A program made the position numbers and the translations under genes. Shown here in pieces: positions 1-10,165 of a stretch of DNA of 64,000 bases. Numbering within the stretch: the stretch's first letter is position 1; the number at the start of each line of letters is the position of its first letter. Source of the stretch: Aggregatibacter actinomycetemcomitans DSM 8324. GTDB taxonomy: Bacteria > Pseudomonadota > Gammaproteobacteria > Enterobacterales > Pasteurellaceae. The notes beneath the pieces are model-generated. The model was not told the DNA's origin. It did not search any database and was given only the letters and a program-made list of their open reading frames with translations. The stretch lies in contig NZ_AQUU01000004.1 in NCBI RefSeq assembly GCF_000372365.1, positions 1 to 64,000 on the forward strand. The letters are read 5' to 3'.

Positions 1-99
1 CGTCAGCATAAGTACAAGTACTTACCTGCTACCGTCCGACTTGCATGTGTTAAGCCTGCCGCCAGCGTTCAATCTGAGCCATGATCAAACTCTTCAATT
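1..99 (-). rRNA. rrs: 16S ribosomal RNA, 5' end only
   Basis: Read on the minus strand, the sequence begins AATTGAAGAGTTTGATCATG and continues with the conserved GCTGGCGGCAGGCTTAACAC block, the universal 5' end of bacterial 16S rRNA. Only about the first 99 nucleotides are present; the rest of the rRNA operon lies beyond position 1. Transcription comes from the tRNA cluster side (higher coordinates). The exact mature 5' end is placed by similarity to E. coli and may be off by one or two bases. Confidence 0.97.
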
Positions 100-240
100 C
101 AAAAAGCTTAATCCCTCAATAGCTGACTTAATTAATCTATTATAAATAATATAAATAAACGAATCTTCCGGCACCTATTAAGTTCAATCTTAAAATTATC
201 TAAAACGAATCTATAAGTGCCCACACAGTTTGTATGATTG

Positions 241-254
241 ATTGTTAAAGAACA
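241..254 (-). promoter_or_regulatory. rrn leader boxA antitermination site
   Basis: The minus strand reads TGTTCTTTAACAAT, one base different from the E. coli rrn boxA (TGCTCTTTAACAAT). A conserved CTGTGTGGGCACTT block follows, as in E. coli rrn leaders. boxA recruits the NusB/NusE antitermination complex so that RNA polymerase reads through the untranslated rRNA operon. It lies between tRNA-Pro and 16S, so the leader begins after the tRNA cluster or is part of a joint tRNA-rRNA transcript. Confidence 0.8.
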
Positions 255-284
255 AAAAACTCTGAGAAAACCCAGAATTAGAAT

Positions 285-361
285 TGGTCGGCGAGATAGG
301 ATTTGAACCTACGACCCACTGGTCCCAAACCAGTTGCGCTACCAAGCTGCGCTACTCGCCG
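285..361 (-). tRNA. tRNA-Pro (anticodon TGG)
   Basis: The minus strand folds as a cloverleaf beginning CGGCGAGTAGC and ending CTCGCCGACCA, so the CCA tail is encoded. The anticodon loop is TTTGGGA with anticodon TGG, and the T loop is GGTTCAAATCC. It is the last tRNA of an Arg-His-Pro series directly upstream of the 16S gene. Confidence 0.97.
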
Positions 362-363
362 AT

Positions 364-440
364 TGGGGTGGCTAATGGGACTTGAACCCACGACAACCGG
401 AATCACAATCCGGGGCTCTACCAACTGAGCTATAGCCACC
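364..440 (-). tRNA. tRNA-His (anticodon GTG)
   Basis: The minus strand starts GGTGGCTATAGCTC, including the extra G(-1) typical of histidine tRNA, and ends GCCACCCCA with encoded CCA. The anticodon loop ATTGTGA contains GTG. Only two bases separate it from tRNA-Pro, so the two must come from one precursor. The order Arg-His-(Leu)-Pro recalls the E. coli argX-hisR-leuT-proM operon, with the Leu gene missing here. Confidence 0.97.
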
Positions 441-470
441 ATATTGAATTAGCTGAATTTGCATGACCTT

Positions 471-547
<77 letters not shown>

Positions 548-569
548 TGGAAGCGTTGTTGCGGGGCGT

Positions 570-598
570 ATATTAAAAGTTTCAAAAGTGCTTGTCTA
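570..598 (-). promoter_or_regulatory. Promoter of the tRNA-Arg-His-Pro (and rrn) unit
   Basis: On the minus strand TAGACA, a 17-base spacer and TAATAT precede a GC-rich stretch (ACGCCCCGC) just before the tRNA-Arg gene. The hexamers and spacing fit sigma-70, and a GC-rich discriminator is the hallmark of stringently controlled stable-RNA promoters. Whether it also drives the downstream rRNA genes is inferred from the absence of an obvious terminator between the tRNAs and 16S. Confidence 0.75.
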
Positions 599-713
599 GT
601 CTTTTTTTATAAATTTTTATTAGCAGCTATTTTTTTATTCAAAGTGAATATAATTTATAAATTTTCTGATTATTTTTTATTTAATTTTAACTTTTTAATG
701 AAAATATTAATTT

Positions 714-1787
714 CTATTTAATTTTAGAACGTCTTGCAGCACGGCGCTTCATGCGACGTATCCAGCGGGTAATTTTCCACGCCCGTGTAATAGAGTAAGA
801 ATATAAGAAGAACAGAATAATGAAAGCAATAAACATCACCCATTCATTAATATAGTAGATCTCACCCAAAATACCGAACCCGGCACATAACGCCGCCACA
901 AAGGTAATTAATAAAAACGCCTGGCGGGAAGTTAAACCGGCGCGCACCATTAAATGATGTACGTGCAATCGATCCGGACGGAACGGGCTTTTGCCTTTGC
1001 GTAAACGACGATAAATAATTGCCACCATATCTACCAACGGAATCGCAATCACCCAAAGGGCGGTCACCGGATTCATCGGATGCCCTTTGCCTTGTGTGCT
1101 TAGTAAAAGAATCCAAATAATCGTAAAGCCGATTAACGTACTGCCCGCATCCCCCATAAATACTTTAAATTTTGGTCCCAGCGGAATCCCCAGATTCATC
1201 AATAAATAAGGAAGAATCGCAATGATTAAACCAAAACTCCAATACGCCAAATCCATTTGTCCGTCGCGGTACATCAAAATACCAATCGCCGCAAAAGAGA
1301 CACAAGACAAGCCGCCGAGCAAACCGTCAATTCCGTCAATCATATTAAATGCGTTAATGATCCCAATGGTCGCCAACACAGTAATAATTAAACCGATAGA
1401 TCCTAACGTTAACTGAAACGGACCAAGAATTTGCCCCAGATGATCGAGGTAAACATTCCCCATATCAATCATCAGAATGGCTAAAAATGCCTGAATACCG
1501 GCGCGCAGAAAAGGACTAATGTCATAGCGGTCATCAATGATCCCCATTAATAACAACACCAAAATACTGAATAAATAAAGGTAAGGTAAACGGGTTTGAT
1601 CCCATTGCATCAGGTAAAAACAAAGGTTACCCATAAACAATGAAATTCCACCGATTAACGGAACCGCGCCCTGATGGCGTTTACGGTAGTTAGGTTTATC
1701 CACCAAGCCGAATCGAATTGCAGCGGGACGCATCACGAGTAAAGTTAAAAATGCTCCCCAAAATGTAAAAATTAACGTCAGTAACAT
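714..1787 (-). CDS. wecA: UDP-GlcNAc:undecaprenyl-phosphate GlcNAc-1-phosphate transferase
   Basis: Inner-membrane enzyme that transfers GlcNAc-1-phosphate to undecaprenyl phosphate, the first lipid-linked step for O-antigen or enterobacterial common antigen-type glycans. The protein is a polytopic membrane protein with the family motifs VDKPNYRKRHQG near residue 30, DDRYDISP, NAFNMIDGIDGL, FMGDAGS and the late HVHH motif. I start at the second ATG (357 residues, close to the E. coli length), because GGGAAG precedes it and the alignment to WecA begins there; the upstream ATG at 1826 has no ribosome binding site. It is divergent from hemL. No other surface-glycan genes are adjacent. Confidence 0.93.
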   Translation of the reverse strand: MLLTLIFTFWGAFLTLLVMRPAAIRFGLVDKPNYRKRHQGAVPLIGGISLFMGNLCFYLMQWDQTRLPYLYLFSILVLLLMGIIDDRYDISPFLRAGIQAFLAILMIDMGNVYLDHLGQILGPFQLTLGSIGLIITVLATIGIINAFNMIDGIDGLLGGLSCVSFAAIGILMYRDGQMDLAYWSFGLIIAILPYLLMNLGIPLGPKFKVFMGDAGSTLIGFTIIWILLLSTQGKGHPMNPVTALWVIAIPLVDMVAIIYRRLRKGKSPFRPDRLHVHHLMVRAGLTSRQAFLLITFVAALCAGFGILGEIYYINEWVMFIAFIILFFLYSYSITRAWKITRWIRRMKRRAARRSKIK

Positions 1788-1852
1788 AGGTCTTCCCGTA
1801 AAAATAAAGTGCGCAAAGCATATCACAAAGGCAAAAGGCTACATAAATATTT

Positions 1853-1881
1853 TTACTAACCTCCTATTTTTTCAGTACAAT
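1853..1881 (+). promoter_or_regulatory. Candidate hemL promoter
   Basis: TTACTA, 17 bases and TACAAT lie 35 bases before the hemL start codon, in the wecA-hemL divergent gap. The hexamers are moderate matches to sigma-70, so this is a prediction from spacing and position only. Confidence 0.5.
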
Positions 1882-1915
1882 GTCACACATTTTTTGAACG
1901 TAAGGATAAAAAACG

Positions 1916-3199
1916 ATGATAAATTCAACCGCACTTTTTTCCCGCGCCCAACAAGTAATTCCCGGCGGGGTGAACTCTCCCGTTCGCGCCTTTAACAGCG
2001 TCGGCGGAACACCGGTCTTTATTGAGAAGGCTGAAGGCGCATACATTTACGATGCGGAAGGCAAACAATATATCGATTACGTCGGTTCATGGGGGCCGAT
2101 GATTTTAGGACACAACCACCCGTCCATCTTAAACGCCGTCATCAAAACTGCACAAAACGGGCTCAGTTTCGGTGCACCGACGCCGTTGGAAATCGAGCTT
2201 GCCGAATTGGTGTGCAGCCTGGTTCCGTCTATTGAAATGGTCAGAATGGTCAGCTCCGGCACCGAAGCCACCATGTCCGCCATTCGTTTGGCGCGCGGCT
2301 ACACCAAGCGCGACAAAATCATTAAATTTGAAGGTTGCTATCACGGTCATGCAGATTCACTGCTGGTAAAAGCCGGTTCCGGCGCATTAACGCTGGGGCA
2401 ACCCAACTCACCGGGCGTGCCGGCGGATTTCGCCAAACACACCCTCACCTGCACCTATAACGATCTTGATTCCGTCCAACAAGCATTTGAACAATACCCT
2501 GATGACATCGCCTGCGTGATCGTCGAACCGGTTGCCGGTAATATGAACTGCGTGCCACCGAAAAATGATTTTCTGCAAGGTTTGCGCAAACTCTGCGATC
2601 AATACGGCGCGGTTTTTATTATTGACGAAGTGATGACCGGCTTCCGCGTGGCGCTTGATGGTGCACAAAGCTACTATAATGTCGCGCCGGATTTAACCTG
2701 TTTGGGCAAAGTCATCGGCGGCGGTATGCCGGTGGGGGCGTTCGGCGGTAAAAAAGAGATCATGCAACACATTGCGCCAACCGGTCCTGTTTATCAGGCG
2801 GGTACCTTATCCGGCAACCCCATTGCCATGGCGGCGGGTATCGCTTGTTTAACGGAATTAAAACGCGCCGGCAACGAACAAAAACTCGCCCGACAAACGA
2901 AAAAACTGGCGCAAGGCTTACAACAACTGGCGGCCAAACATCAAGTGCCGTTTGCGGTCAATTATGTCGGCGGGATGTTTGGCATCTTCTTTACCGAGAA
3001 AAAAGCTGTTACCTGTTATCAGGACGTGATGGCGTGCGACACGGAAAAATTTAAACGCTTCTTCCACAAAATGTTGGATCTCGGCGTTTACCTGGCACCA
3101 TCGGCATTTGAAGCGGGCTTTATGTCCCTCGCCCATTCCGATGAGGATATTGACCGCACTTTAGCGGCGGCAGATATTGCCTTTGTCGAATTGGCTTAA
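1916..3199 (+). CDS. hemL: Glutamate-1-semialdehyde 2,1-aminomutase
   Basis: PLP enzyme that moves the amino group of glutamate-1-semialdehyde to give 5-aminolevulinate, the committed precursor of haem in the C5 pathway. At 427 residues it has the normal family length. The N-terminal [13 protein letters not shown] block, the [13 protein letters not shown] segment, the [10 protein letters not shown] motif and the PLP lysine in [17 protein letters not shown] are all present. AAGGA precedes the ATG. Many Pasteurellaceae lack parts of haem synthesis; together with hemH at 32.5 kb its presence suggests that this organism makes its own haem, although the other hem genes are outside the window. Confidence 0.97.
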   Translation: MINSTALFSRAQQVIPGGVNSPVRAFNSVGGTPVFIEKAEGAYIYDAEGKQYIDYVGSWGPMILGHNHPSILNAVIKTAQNGLSFGAPTPLEIELAELVCSLVPSIEMVRMVSSGTEATMSAIRLARGYTKRDKIIKFEGCYHGHADSLLVKAGSGALTLGQPNSPGVPADFAKHTLTCTYNDLDSVQQAFEQYPDDIACVIVEPVAGNMNCVPPKNDFLQGLRKLCDQYGAVFIIDEVMTGFRVALDGAQSYYNVAPDLTCLGKVIGGGMPVGAFGGKKEIMQHIAPTGPVYQAGTLSGNPIAMAAGIACLTELKRAGNEQKLARQTKKLAQGLQQLAAKHQVPFAVNYVGGMFGIFFTEKKAVTCYQDVMACDTEKFKRFFHKMLDLGVYLAPSAFEAGFMSLAHSDEDIDRTLAAADIAFVELA

Positions 3200-3210
3200 T
3201 CTGAAATCAC

Positions 3211-3260
3211 AAAAAGTACGGTGTGTTTTAAAAACGTTTTTCAAATCCACCGCACTTTTT
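3211..3260. terminator. Inverted uptake-signal pair between convergent hemL and glnD
   Basis: AAAAAGTACGGTG and CACCGCACTTTTT can pair over 13 bases with a single G-U type mismatch. The right arm carries the exact uptake signal and the left arm a one-base variant. The T-rich flanks on both strands suit a bidirectional terminator between the two converging genes. Using inverted uptake signals this way is common in Pasteurellaceae. Confidence 0.7.
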
Positions 3261-3281
3261 GTTGTGTAAAACCACTAACCA

Positions 3282-5873
3282 CTAACTCAAAATCTGCAAT
3301 AAACGATTCAATAACCTCGCCCTTTCTTCTTCGTTTAATGCTTTGTCCACCTTATTCGTCAGAATAAAAAAGTCTTCTGCTTTTTCACCAATTGTGGTGA
3401 TTTTGGCGTTAAGCAAATTTAGTTCCAGTTCGCAGAATACCGCGCTGACATCTGCCAGCAAGCCCGCCTGATCTAAGGCGAACAGTTCCATTTCCGTTTG
3501 ATCGGTTTTTTCGAGATTCAAAAAACGCACTTCGGTTTTGACATGAAAATGTGCCAATTGATGATTTTCACGCAGACGCTGTTTGTTAACCGCATCGGAA
3601 GTTAAACTTTCCGTGAGCGCATCTTCCAACATTCGGCGGCGATCAAAAGGCAGCACGGAACCGTCTAATTCCGTCACAATAAAACTGTCCAACACATAGC
3701 CGTCTTTGGCGGTGATAATTTGCGCATCATGGATACTGAGTTTTTTCGCGCCGATAGTACTTACCACTTTGTGAAACAGGTTCGGTCGGTCTTTGGTATA
3801 AATGAAAATTTCCGTGCCGCCGGCAGAAAACCGGTTACTGACTTTCACCAACAATTCCCCTTCAAATTCGGCAAGCAAACGGGTATGCCAACCAATTTGT
3901 TGTGGCGAATTGCGCAAGAAATAATCTATCGGAAAACGCTGCCACAATTTTTCGATGTGTTTGTCGGAAAGTGCGGTGGTTTTTTCACGTATTTCCTGCA
4001 GTGCTAATCGGCGGTGTCCTTTCGCTTTCGCTTGATTATCCAAGATACTTTCCAGCCCTTGGGCGAATTGTTGGGTGGCGTAATCGTACAAAGTCGCCAG
4101 CAAAGAACGCTTCCAGCTATTCCACAAAGTTTCATTGGTCGCCACAATATCGGCGACGGTCAGGCAGGTTAAATAATCCAAACGCACCTGATTACGCACC
4201 AGTTCGGCGAAATTCAGTACAATTTCCGGATCATGAATATCCCGCCGTTGCGCCGTGACCGACATAAGCAAATGCTGCTCCACCAGCCACACCATGGTTT
4301 CCGTTTCCCGTTGATCAAAACCGTGCCGAACGGCAAATTCGCGCACATCCACCGCACCCAATAATTCATGAGAACCGCCGCGCCCTTTGGCGATGTCGTG
4401 AAATAAAGCGGCAATATACAACAAAGTGCGGTCGGAAATTCGGCTGAATATTTGATGGCAAATGGGATGGCTTTGTGCCGAAGCGCCCTCTAAAAAACTT
4501 TCCAGTTTTAACATCACGCGCAGAATATGCTCGTCCACGGTGTAACAATGAAATAAATCAAACTGCATTAAACCGACGACGTTGCCCCATTGCGGTAAAT
4601 AGGCGGTAAGCACGCCGTATTGGTGCATAGGAAAAAAAGCACGTTTAATCGCATTCGGCTGATTAAACAGGCGCACGAATTTTTCCCGCGCCGCTGGCAA
4701 ATCACACAAATAGCCCTGCCGTTGCTCCAGCGCCAAATAAAGCTCGCGCAAGACAAAGGAATGAATTTCCGCCTGCGGATATTGGGTTAAATGATAAAAA
4801 AGGTCAAGAATGCTTTCCGGCTGCTGCTCAAAGCATTGATGATTACGTAAGCAAATGGATTGATTGATCAGGCTGAAATTGTCATCGAGTATTTGCTCGC
4901 TCACCACTGCATGACGGGTTAAAAAATGTTCCTGATAATGTTTTACCAACAATTCGCTTAGTAACGAAATGGAATGCAACGCCTGAAAAAAGCGCTTCAT
5001 CATGGCTTCCACGCCTTGATTGCCTTCCCCCTGGAAACCCAACAATTCGCTGACTTTCAGTTGGCGATCAAACAACAGGCGGTTGTCATAACGCTTTAAA
5101 ATTAAGTGCAAAGCGTACCGCACTTTAAACAGAAATTGCTGGCTTTTTAGTAACAAGGCGTGTTCTGCCGGATGAATAAACCCCGCCTGTAAAATTTCCT
5201 GTAAATTTTTAGCCCCGTTATGGCGCAACGCGATCCAATACAACAAATGCAAATCGCGCAACCCGCCCGGACTGTATTTGATGTCCGGCTCAAGATTGTA
5301 TGAGGTGTTGTTATAACGTTGATAACGTTCGATTTTCTCCTGAATTTTTGCCTGACAGAAATCCGTTTTCGACCAAAAATCCGATTGTTGCACCAAATTC
5401 ACCAGCGCTTTAAACACATTACGGTTGCCGCATAAATAGCGCACTTCCAGCAAATTGGTGGCGATGGTAATGTCCGCCAGCCCCTCCGTTTTACATTCTT
5501 CAAGAGTACGAATACTGTGTCCCACATTAAAACCGCAATCCCATAAAAACTGCACAAATTGCCCCAGATTTTCCTGTAGCGCAGGTGTCGCGGGTTGTTC
5601 GGTTAAAATTAAAATATCCAAATCGGAAAGGGGAAACATTTCCTCCCGCCCGTAGCCGCCCACCGCAATAAGGCTCAACGTAGAATCGTCGGCGAATTGA
5701 AAATGTCGCCACAAACGGGCGAGTAATTGATCGTAAAACGCGGTGCGGTTGGCGATGAATTGATCCACGGCTATGTCATCGAAATTCGCCAGTTCAAACT
5801 GCTTTAAATTTTCTTTTTGAATTTTGACCGCACTTGGGCTGATGTCGGTTTGCGTATCGTAAGGAAAAAGCAT
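3282..5873 (-). CDS. glnD: Bifunctional uridylyltransferase/uridylyl-removing enzyme GlnD
   Basis: Nitrogen-status sensor that uridylylates PII protein when glutamine is low and removes UMP when glutamine is high. The nucleotidyltransferase motif [19 protein letters not shown] lies near residue 70, the HD hydrolase motif [15 protein letters not shown] near the middle, and two ACT regions at the C terminus. The start is set at the internal ATG at 5873 (863 residues), because the upstream extension has no family similarity; the ribosome binding site there is weak. It lies downstream of map on the same strand, so the two may be co-transcribed. Confidence 0.95.
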   Translation of the reverse strand: MLFPYDTQTDISPSAVKIQKENLKQFELANFDDIAVDQFIANRTAFYDQLLARLWRHFQFADDSTLSLIAVGGYGREEMFPLSDLDILILTEQPATPALQENLGQFVQFLWDCGFNVGHSIRTLEECKTEGLADITIATNLLEVRYLCGNRNVFKALVNLVQQSDFWSKTDFCQAKIQEKIERYQRYNNTSYNLEPDIKYSPGGLRDLHLLYWIALRHNGAKNLQEILQAGFIHPAEHALLLKSQQFLFKVRYALHLILKRYDNRLLFDRQLKVSELLGFQGEGNQGVEAMMKRFFQALHSISLLSELLVKHYQEHFLTRHAVVSEQILDDNFSLINQSICLRNHQCFEQQPESILDLFYHLTQYPQAEIHSFVLRELYLALEQRQGYLCDLPAAREKFVRLFNQPNAIKRAFFPMHQYGVLTAYLPQWGNVVGLMQFDLFHCYTVDEHILRVMLKLESFLEGASAQSHPICHQIFSRISDRTLLYIAALFHDIAKGRGGSHELLGAVDVREFAVRHGFDQRETETMVWLVEQHLLMSVTAQRRDIHDPEIVLNFAELVRNQVRLDYLTCLTVADIVATNETLWNSWKRSLLATLYDYATQQFAQGLESILDNQAKAKGHRRLALQEIREKTTALSDKHIEKLWQRFPIDYFLRNSPQQIGWHTRLLAEFEGELLVKVSNRFSAGGTEIFIYTKDRPNLFHKVVSTIGAKKLSIHDAQIITAKDGYVLDSFIVTELDGSVLPFDRRRMLEDALTESLTSDAVNKQRLRENHQLAHFHVKTEVRFLNLEKTDQTEMELFALDQAGLLADVSAVFCELELNLLNAKITTIGEKAEDFFILTNKVDKALNEEERARLLNRLLQILS

Positions 5874-5938
5874 AGGTCGTGATAAAAAAGCAGAAATAGA
5901 AAAAATCCGCCATGAAAAACACAACGGATTTCAGTCAA

Positions 5939-6739
5939 TTAAACATTCACCATAAAACGCTGAATACGCCCTTCGGCAATTTCTTCATCACGAATGGTCA
6001 TGACTTCACAACCATTTTCGGTGACCACCAGTTGATGCTCGAATTGGGCGGAATGGCTACGATCTTTGGTTTTCACCGTCCAACCGTCGCCCATTAAACG
6101 CACTTCTTTTTTACCGGCGTTAATCATCGGCTCGATGGTAAACACCATGCCCGGTTTTAAAATCACGCCGCCGTCGTCCGCGTAATAATGTAACACTTGC
6201 GGTTCGCAGTGGAATTCCGTGCCCACGCCATGCCCGCAATATTCGCGTACCACACTGAAGGTTTGCGATTCCGTATATTTTTGCACCGCGCGACCGATTT
6301 CATTGAGACGAATCCCCGGTTTTACCGTACGCAAGCCCACGTAAAGCGCTTCTTGTGCCGCTTCCACCAATTTTTTACTACGTAAATTGGTTTCACCCAC
6401 AATATACATTTTAGAGTTATCGCCGTAATAACCATCTTTGATGACCGTGACGTCAATATTTATAATATCGCCGTATTTCAATCGTTTATCATCATTCGGA
6501 ATACCATGACAAACCACCTCATTAATAGAGGTACAAATGGATTTTGGAAAACCATGATAATTCAAGCATGCCGGAATCGCTTTTTGTTCATTCACCATAT
6601 AATCATGGCAGATACGATCCAATTCACCGGTTGTTACGCCTTCTTTAACATAAGGCTCAATCATCACCAAAATATCAGATGCCAATTTACATGCTTTCCG
6701 CAATTTAACAATTTCAGCTTCCGTTCTTAATGGAATCAT
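5939..6739 (-). CDS. map: Type I methionine aminopeptidase
   Basis: Removes the initiator methionine from nascent proteins in the cytoplasm. The metal-binding residues sit in NIDVTVIKDGYYGD, the EYCGHGVGTEFH segment, FTIEPM and the late FEHQLVV block. It has 266 residues if the second ATG is used. That start is preferred because AGGGAG stands about nine bases before it, while the first ATG touches the Shine-Dalgarno sequence. The gene is divergent from erpA, as in H. influenzae. Confidence 0.96.
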   Translation of the reverse strand: MIPLRTEAEIVKLRKACKLASDILVMIEPYVKEGVTTGELDRICHDYMVNEQKAIPACLNYHGFPKSICTSINEVVCHGIPNDDKRLKYGDIINIDVTVIKDGYYGDNSKMYIVGETNLRSKKLVEAAQEALYVGLRTVKPGIRLNEIGRAVQKYTESQTFSVVREYCGHGVGTEFHCEPQVLHYYADDGGVILKPGMVFTIEPMINAGKKEVRLMGDGWTVKTKDRSHSAQFEHQLVVTENGCEVMTIRDEEIAEGRIQRFMVNV

Positions 6740-6872
6740 TATATTCATCTCCCTGTTAAAAATTCGTACGTAGAATTATAGCACTTACCTATTGAAAAAT
6801 CCTTGATAAATTCTTGAATGGAATAGTGGGTTAATGGATAATACAGCCTCGACTAAATCGTGGGGAATTACA

Positions 6873-7214
6873 ATGACAGAGATATCAGTTCCGTTAACTT
6901 TTACCGACGCAGCTGCGCAAAAAGTTAAGACCTTAATTACCGAAGAAGAAAATCCGGCACTTAAATTGCGCGTATACATCACCGGTGGCGGTTGCAGCGG
7001 GTTCCAATACGGTTTCACCTTCGACGAAAAAGTCAACGACGGTGACCTCACCGTGGAAAATTCGGGCGTACAATTAGTCATTGATCCAATGAGCTTACAA
7101 TATTTAATCGGCGGCACCGTTGATTACACCGAAGGTTTGGAAGGTTCACGTTTTGTCGTAAACAACCCAAACGCCACCTCCACTTGCGGTTGCGGTTCTT
7201 CCTTCAGTATCTGA
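6873..7214 (+). CDS. erpA: A-type iron-sulfur cluster insertion protein ErpA
   Basis: Carrier that passes Fe-S clusters to apoproteins, including those of isoprenoid synthesis. The three ligand cysteines are visible: one in [11 protein letters not shown] and two in the C-terminal TCGCGSSF motif. The start is taken at the ATG at 6873 (113 residues), which has GGGGAA upstream and matches the E. coli protein end to end. The upstream in-frame extension looks untranslated. A yacL remnant follows after one base, then mrcB. Confidence 0.96.
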   Translation: MTEISVPLTFTDAAAQKVKTLITEEENPALKLRVYITGGGCSGFQYGFTFDEKVNDGDLTVENSGVQLVIDPMSLQYLIGGTVDYTEGLEGSRFVVNNPNATSTCGCGSSFSI

Positions 7215-7215
7215 C

Positions 7216-7445
7216 ATGGATTTTCAATTCACCGCCTATCAAGGCAATATCATCACCAAGCGTTCCATGGAATATAGCGTTTTCGCTAATCGGTTTAACA
7301 TCGAAGTGCGGTCGGATCCACAGTTAAGATCACAAACGGAATTAGAAGAGATAGGTTTTATTGTAACGCCACAATCATTGCCTTTTGCAGCATTGAAAAT
7401 TTCGCCCGTTTTCTGCACCCTTACTTAGCTTTCATCCGCCCTTAA
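7216..7445 (+). pseudogene. yacL: Decayed UPF0231 (YacL-like) gene
   Basis: The ATG directly after the erpA stop opens a frame that begins MDFQFTAYQGN and continues with SMEYSVFANRFNIEV. This resembles the N terminus of UPF0231/YacL (E. coli MDYEFLRDITG, then FNEEV). The frame ends after 70 residues. A neighbouring frame downstream encodes CSIENFARFLHPYLAF and ends in TAA at 7443-7445, resembling the C terminus of the same family. The two halves are out of frame and together are much shorter than the roughly 120 residues of YacL, so the middle has been deleted. The position between erpA and mrcB matches where this gene stands in H. influenzae. Family assignment is by eye. Confidence 0.75.
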
Positions 7446-7473
7446 TTACAACTCAGCCCGAACGGTAACGCAC

Positions 7474-9867
7474 ATGGCAAAGACACAAGATCACAACTCC
7501 TCCACCGAACAGCAACCGACAAAGCCGAAAAGATCTTGGAAAATCCTGATGTTAAAAACGGCATTTACCGCCTTGTGCATGCTGTTTTGCTATTCTGCCT
7601 ATCTGGATTGGCAAATCCGCAGCAAAATGGACGGGCAAATTTGGCGTTTGCCGGCGGAAGTGTATAGTCGCATTGAAAACATTCGGGTCAGCGAAGAACC
7701 GAGTTTTGAGCAAATCAAACAAATTTTACTGGATAACGAATATCGCCAAACCACCATGATTGCCGCGCCGGGCGATTTCAAAATTGAAGACAATACCATC
7801 GTGTTACTGCGTCGCGGCTTCCCGTTTCCCGGTACACCGGAAGCGCAACGGGTTTTCCGCCTGCGTTTCCAACAGGAAAAATTGGCGATGATTGAAGATC
7901 TGATTAACGTTAAAACCATCGACGAATTCCGCATGGCGCCGAAACTCATCGCCATTTTACAATCAGACAAAGAAGAACGCCTTGCCATTTCCTTGCAACA
8001 GTATCCTCGCCTACTCATCGACGCCTTATTACTTACCGAAGATCGCCGTTTCTTTGAACATGACGGCATCAGCCCGCTCGGCATTTTACGCGCCATGATC
8101 ACCAATATTCAGGCGGGGCAAACGGTGCAAGGCGGCAGCACCCTCACCCAACAACTGGTCAAAAATCTGTTCCTAAGTAACGAACGTACCCTCAGCCGCA
8201 AAATTAACGAAGCCTTAATGGCGTTGATTCTGGACTGGCGTTACGACAAAAACCGCATTCTGGAAACCTACTTAAACGAAATTTACCTCGGACAAAACGG
8301 CGACAACCAAATCCATGGTTTTGAATTAGCCAGTCAGTTTTATTTCGGGCGTTCCGTGCGGGAAATCAGCCTGGATCAAATTGCGTTGTTGGTGGGCATG
8401 GTAAAAGGTCCGTCGCTGTATAATCCATGGCGCAACCCGAAAAACGCGCTCGAACGTCGAAACGTGGTGTTGCATTTGATGCTGGAACACAAAGTTATCG
8501 GTGAAGAACTTTATCAATTATTGAGCCAACGCCCACTCGGCGTACAGGAAAAAGGGAAAATCAGCCGTAAATATCCGGCATTTATTCAAACCCTGCAAAC
8601 GGAATTACGCCATCACCTCGGCGAAGGCAAAGCCGCGAATTTATTGGGCGCACGGATTTTCTCCACCTTAGACGTGAAACAACAGAATTACGCCGAACAG
8701 GCGGTGATTAACGCCGTATCCGATTTACAGACGAAACATAAAAATCCGCACTTGGAATCCGCCATGGTGGTTGCCGATTATCAAACCGGCGAAGTGCGCG
8801 CCATCGTGGGCGGCTTACAAACTCAATTTGCCGGCTTCAACCGCGCTTTGACGGCGAAGCGGCAAATCGGTTCTTTAGTAAAACCATCCATTTATTTGAC
8901 CGCACTTATGTACCCGGATCAGTTCCGCCTGAATACGCCGATCAACAATCAACCGATTACCATTAACATCAAAGGCAGTCCACCGTGGCAACCGCGCAAT
9001 TACGATCGCAAATACAGCGGTTCGGTGATGTTGATGGACGCCCTGGTACGCTCCTTGAATATCCCGACGGTGAACATCGGCATGAAGCTCGGTTTGACGA
9101 AGGTGATTTCTGTGCAACAAGCCATGGGCTGGGATAAAGTCGCCATTCCGAAAGTGCCGTCAACCCTGCTCGGTTCTTATTCCATTTCGCCTTATGGTGT
9201 GACTAAACTCTATCAAACCATTGCCAACGAAGGTGCCAGCGTACCATTGAACACCATCAACAGTGTGGTGGATAGACAAGGCAATGTGATTTATGAGCGA
9301 GAATTCGCACCACAGCAAGTGGTGCCGCAAGAAGCCGCTTTCCAAACCTTATTTGCTCTGCAGCAAGTGGTAGATCGCGGCACGGCACGTAGCCTACAAA
9401 AAGACTTCGCCCACTTACATTTGGCGGGCAAAACCGGCACTACAAATAATGCGCGTGATACCTGGTTCGTGGGGATCGATGGCGAAAACGTCACCACCGT
9501 TTGGCTGGGGCGCGATGACAACGGAGAAACCAAACTCACCGGTGCCAGCGGCGCATTACAGGTTTATAAAGATTATTTACAACGTTCTGCTATCCGTCCG
9601 TTAAAACTGCATAAACCGCAAGACATCAAATGGGTCGGCATCAATTCCTACGGCGGCTGGGATTGCGCCAGTTCACGCACCATCCCCGTTTGGGCTGACA
9701 GAAATCAATCCTTCTGCCAACAAGCCGTGTTGACCCAAACCGCCAACATCATCACCAACGCCCCAACCCAAACCAACGCCAACACCGCAACCAAACCGGA
9801 AAGCGTGTGGGATGTGCTAAAAGAAGACAAATCGGTACCGGTGGAAGAAGCAAAGCCGTCAAATTAA
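7474..9867 (+). CDS. mrcB: Penicillin-binding protein 1B, bifunctional glycosyltransferase/transpeptidase
   Basis: Class A PBP that polymerises lipid II into glycan strands and crosslinks the peptides on the periplasmic side of the inner membrane. A basic cytoplasmic tail and one membrane segment (about residues 27-47) are followed by a UB2H-like region. Next come the glycosyltransferase domain with EDRRFFEHDG and GGSTLTQQLVKNLFL, and the transpeptidase domain with the active-site serine in GSLVKP and the KTGTT motif near residue 655. At 797 residues it is of normal size. The C-terminal tail is low-complexity Asn/Thr/Pro. No strong ribosome binding site is visible before the ATG. Confidence 0.96.
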   Translation: MAKTQDHNSSTEQQPTKPKRSWKILMLKTAFTALCMLFCYSAYLDWQIRSKMDGQIWRLPAEVYSRIENIRVSEEPSFEQIKQILLDNEYRQTTMIAAPGDFKIEDNTIVLLRRGFPFPGTPEAQRVFRLRFQQEKLAMIEDLINVKTIDEFRMAPKLIAILQSDKEERLAISLQQYPRLLIDALLLTEDRRFFEHDGISPLGILRAMITNIQAGQTVQGGSTLTQQLVKNLFLSNERTLSRKINEALMALILDWRYDKNRILETYLNEIYLGQNGDNQIHGFELASQFYFGRSVREISLDQIALLVGMVKGPSLYNPWRNPKNALERRNVVLHLMLEHKVIGEELYQLLSQRPLGVQEKGKISRKYPAFIQTLQTELRHHLGEGKAANLLGARIFSTLDVKQQNYAEQAVINAVSDLQTKHKNPHLESAMVVADYQTGEVRAIVGGLQTQFAGFNRALTAKRQIGSLVKPSIYLTALMYPDQFRLNTPINNQPITINIKGSPPWQPRNYDRKYSGSVMLMDALVRSLNIPTVNIGMKLGLTKVISVQQAMGWDKVAIPKVPSTLLGSYSISPYGVTKLYQTIANEGASVPLNTINSVVDRQGNVIYEREFAPQQVVPQEAAFQTLFALQQVVDRGTARSLQKDFAHLHLAGKTGTTNNARDTWFVGIDGENVTTVWLGRDDNGETKLTGASGALQVYKDYLQRSAIRPLKLHKPQDIKWVGINSYGGWDCASSRTIPVWADRNQSFCQQAVLTQTANIITNAPTQTNANTATKPESVWDVLKEDKSVPVEEAKPSN

Positions 9868-9880
9868 TTTGAAAAGTGAG

Positions 9881-9938
9881 AGCTCCTATGCCTACCCGAA
9901 TATCGATGGGTTGAGCGGGTGGGCACAAGATCCTCCCC
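9881..9938. repeat. Dispersed imperfect palindrome, copy 1
   Basis: AGCTCCTATGCCTACCCG and CGGGTGGGCACAAGATCC form an imperfect stem around a short AT-rich loop just after mrcB. A better preserved copy with the same arm logic lies at 18250-18316. The element probably acts as an RNA hairpin or is a small dispersed repeat. A USS follows at about 9960. Confidence 0.55.
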
Positions 9939-10087
9939 ACAAAACACCTTTAAAAACAACCGCACTTTTTCTCCCTCTCATCAAATTCCCCTGCAACAAA
10001 ATGTTACAAAAATGTAAACCTCTGACTTCAAATTTGTAACAAATGCTACATGGATCACATTTCAATGAAAAGGAGGTTGATTTTCCC

Positions 10088-10128
10088 TTGCACTCTGAAT
10101 TTATTAGAGGATAATTATTATCAATTAC
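10088..10128 (+). promoter_or_regulatory. Iron operon promoter with overlapping Fur box
   Basis: TTGCAC, a 16-base spacer and GATAAT form a plausible sigma-70 promoter. GATAATTATTATCAATTAC at 10110-10128 matches 14 of 19 positions of the Fur consensus and overlaps the -10 hexamer, so iron-loaded Fur would block RNA polymerase. This fits the iron uptake genes that start 38 bases downstream. Confidence 0.75.
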
Positions 10129-10165
10129 ATCAAGCAGGAATAGTTTTACGATAAGGAGATGGGAT

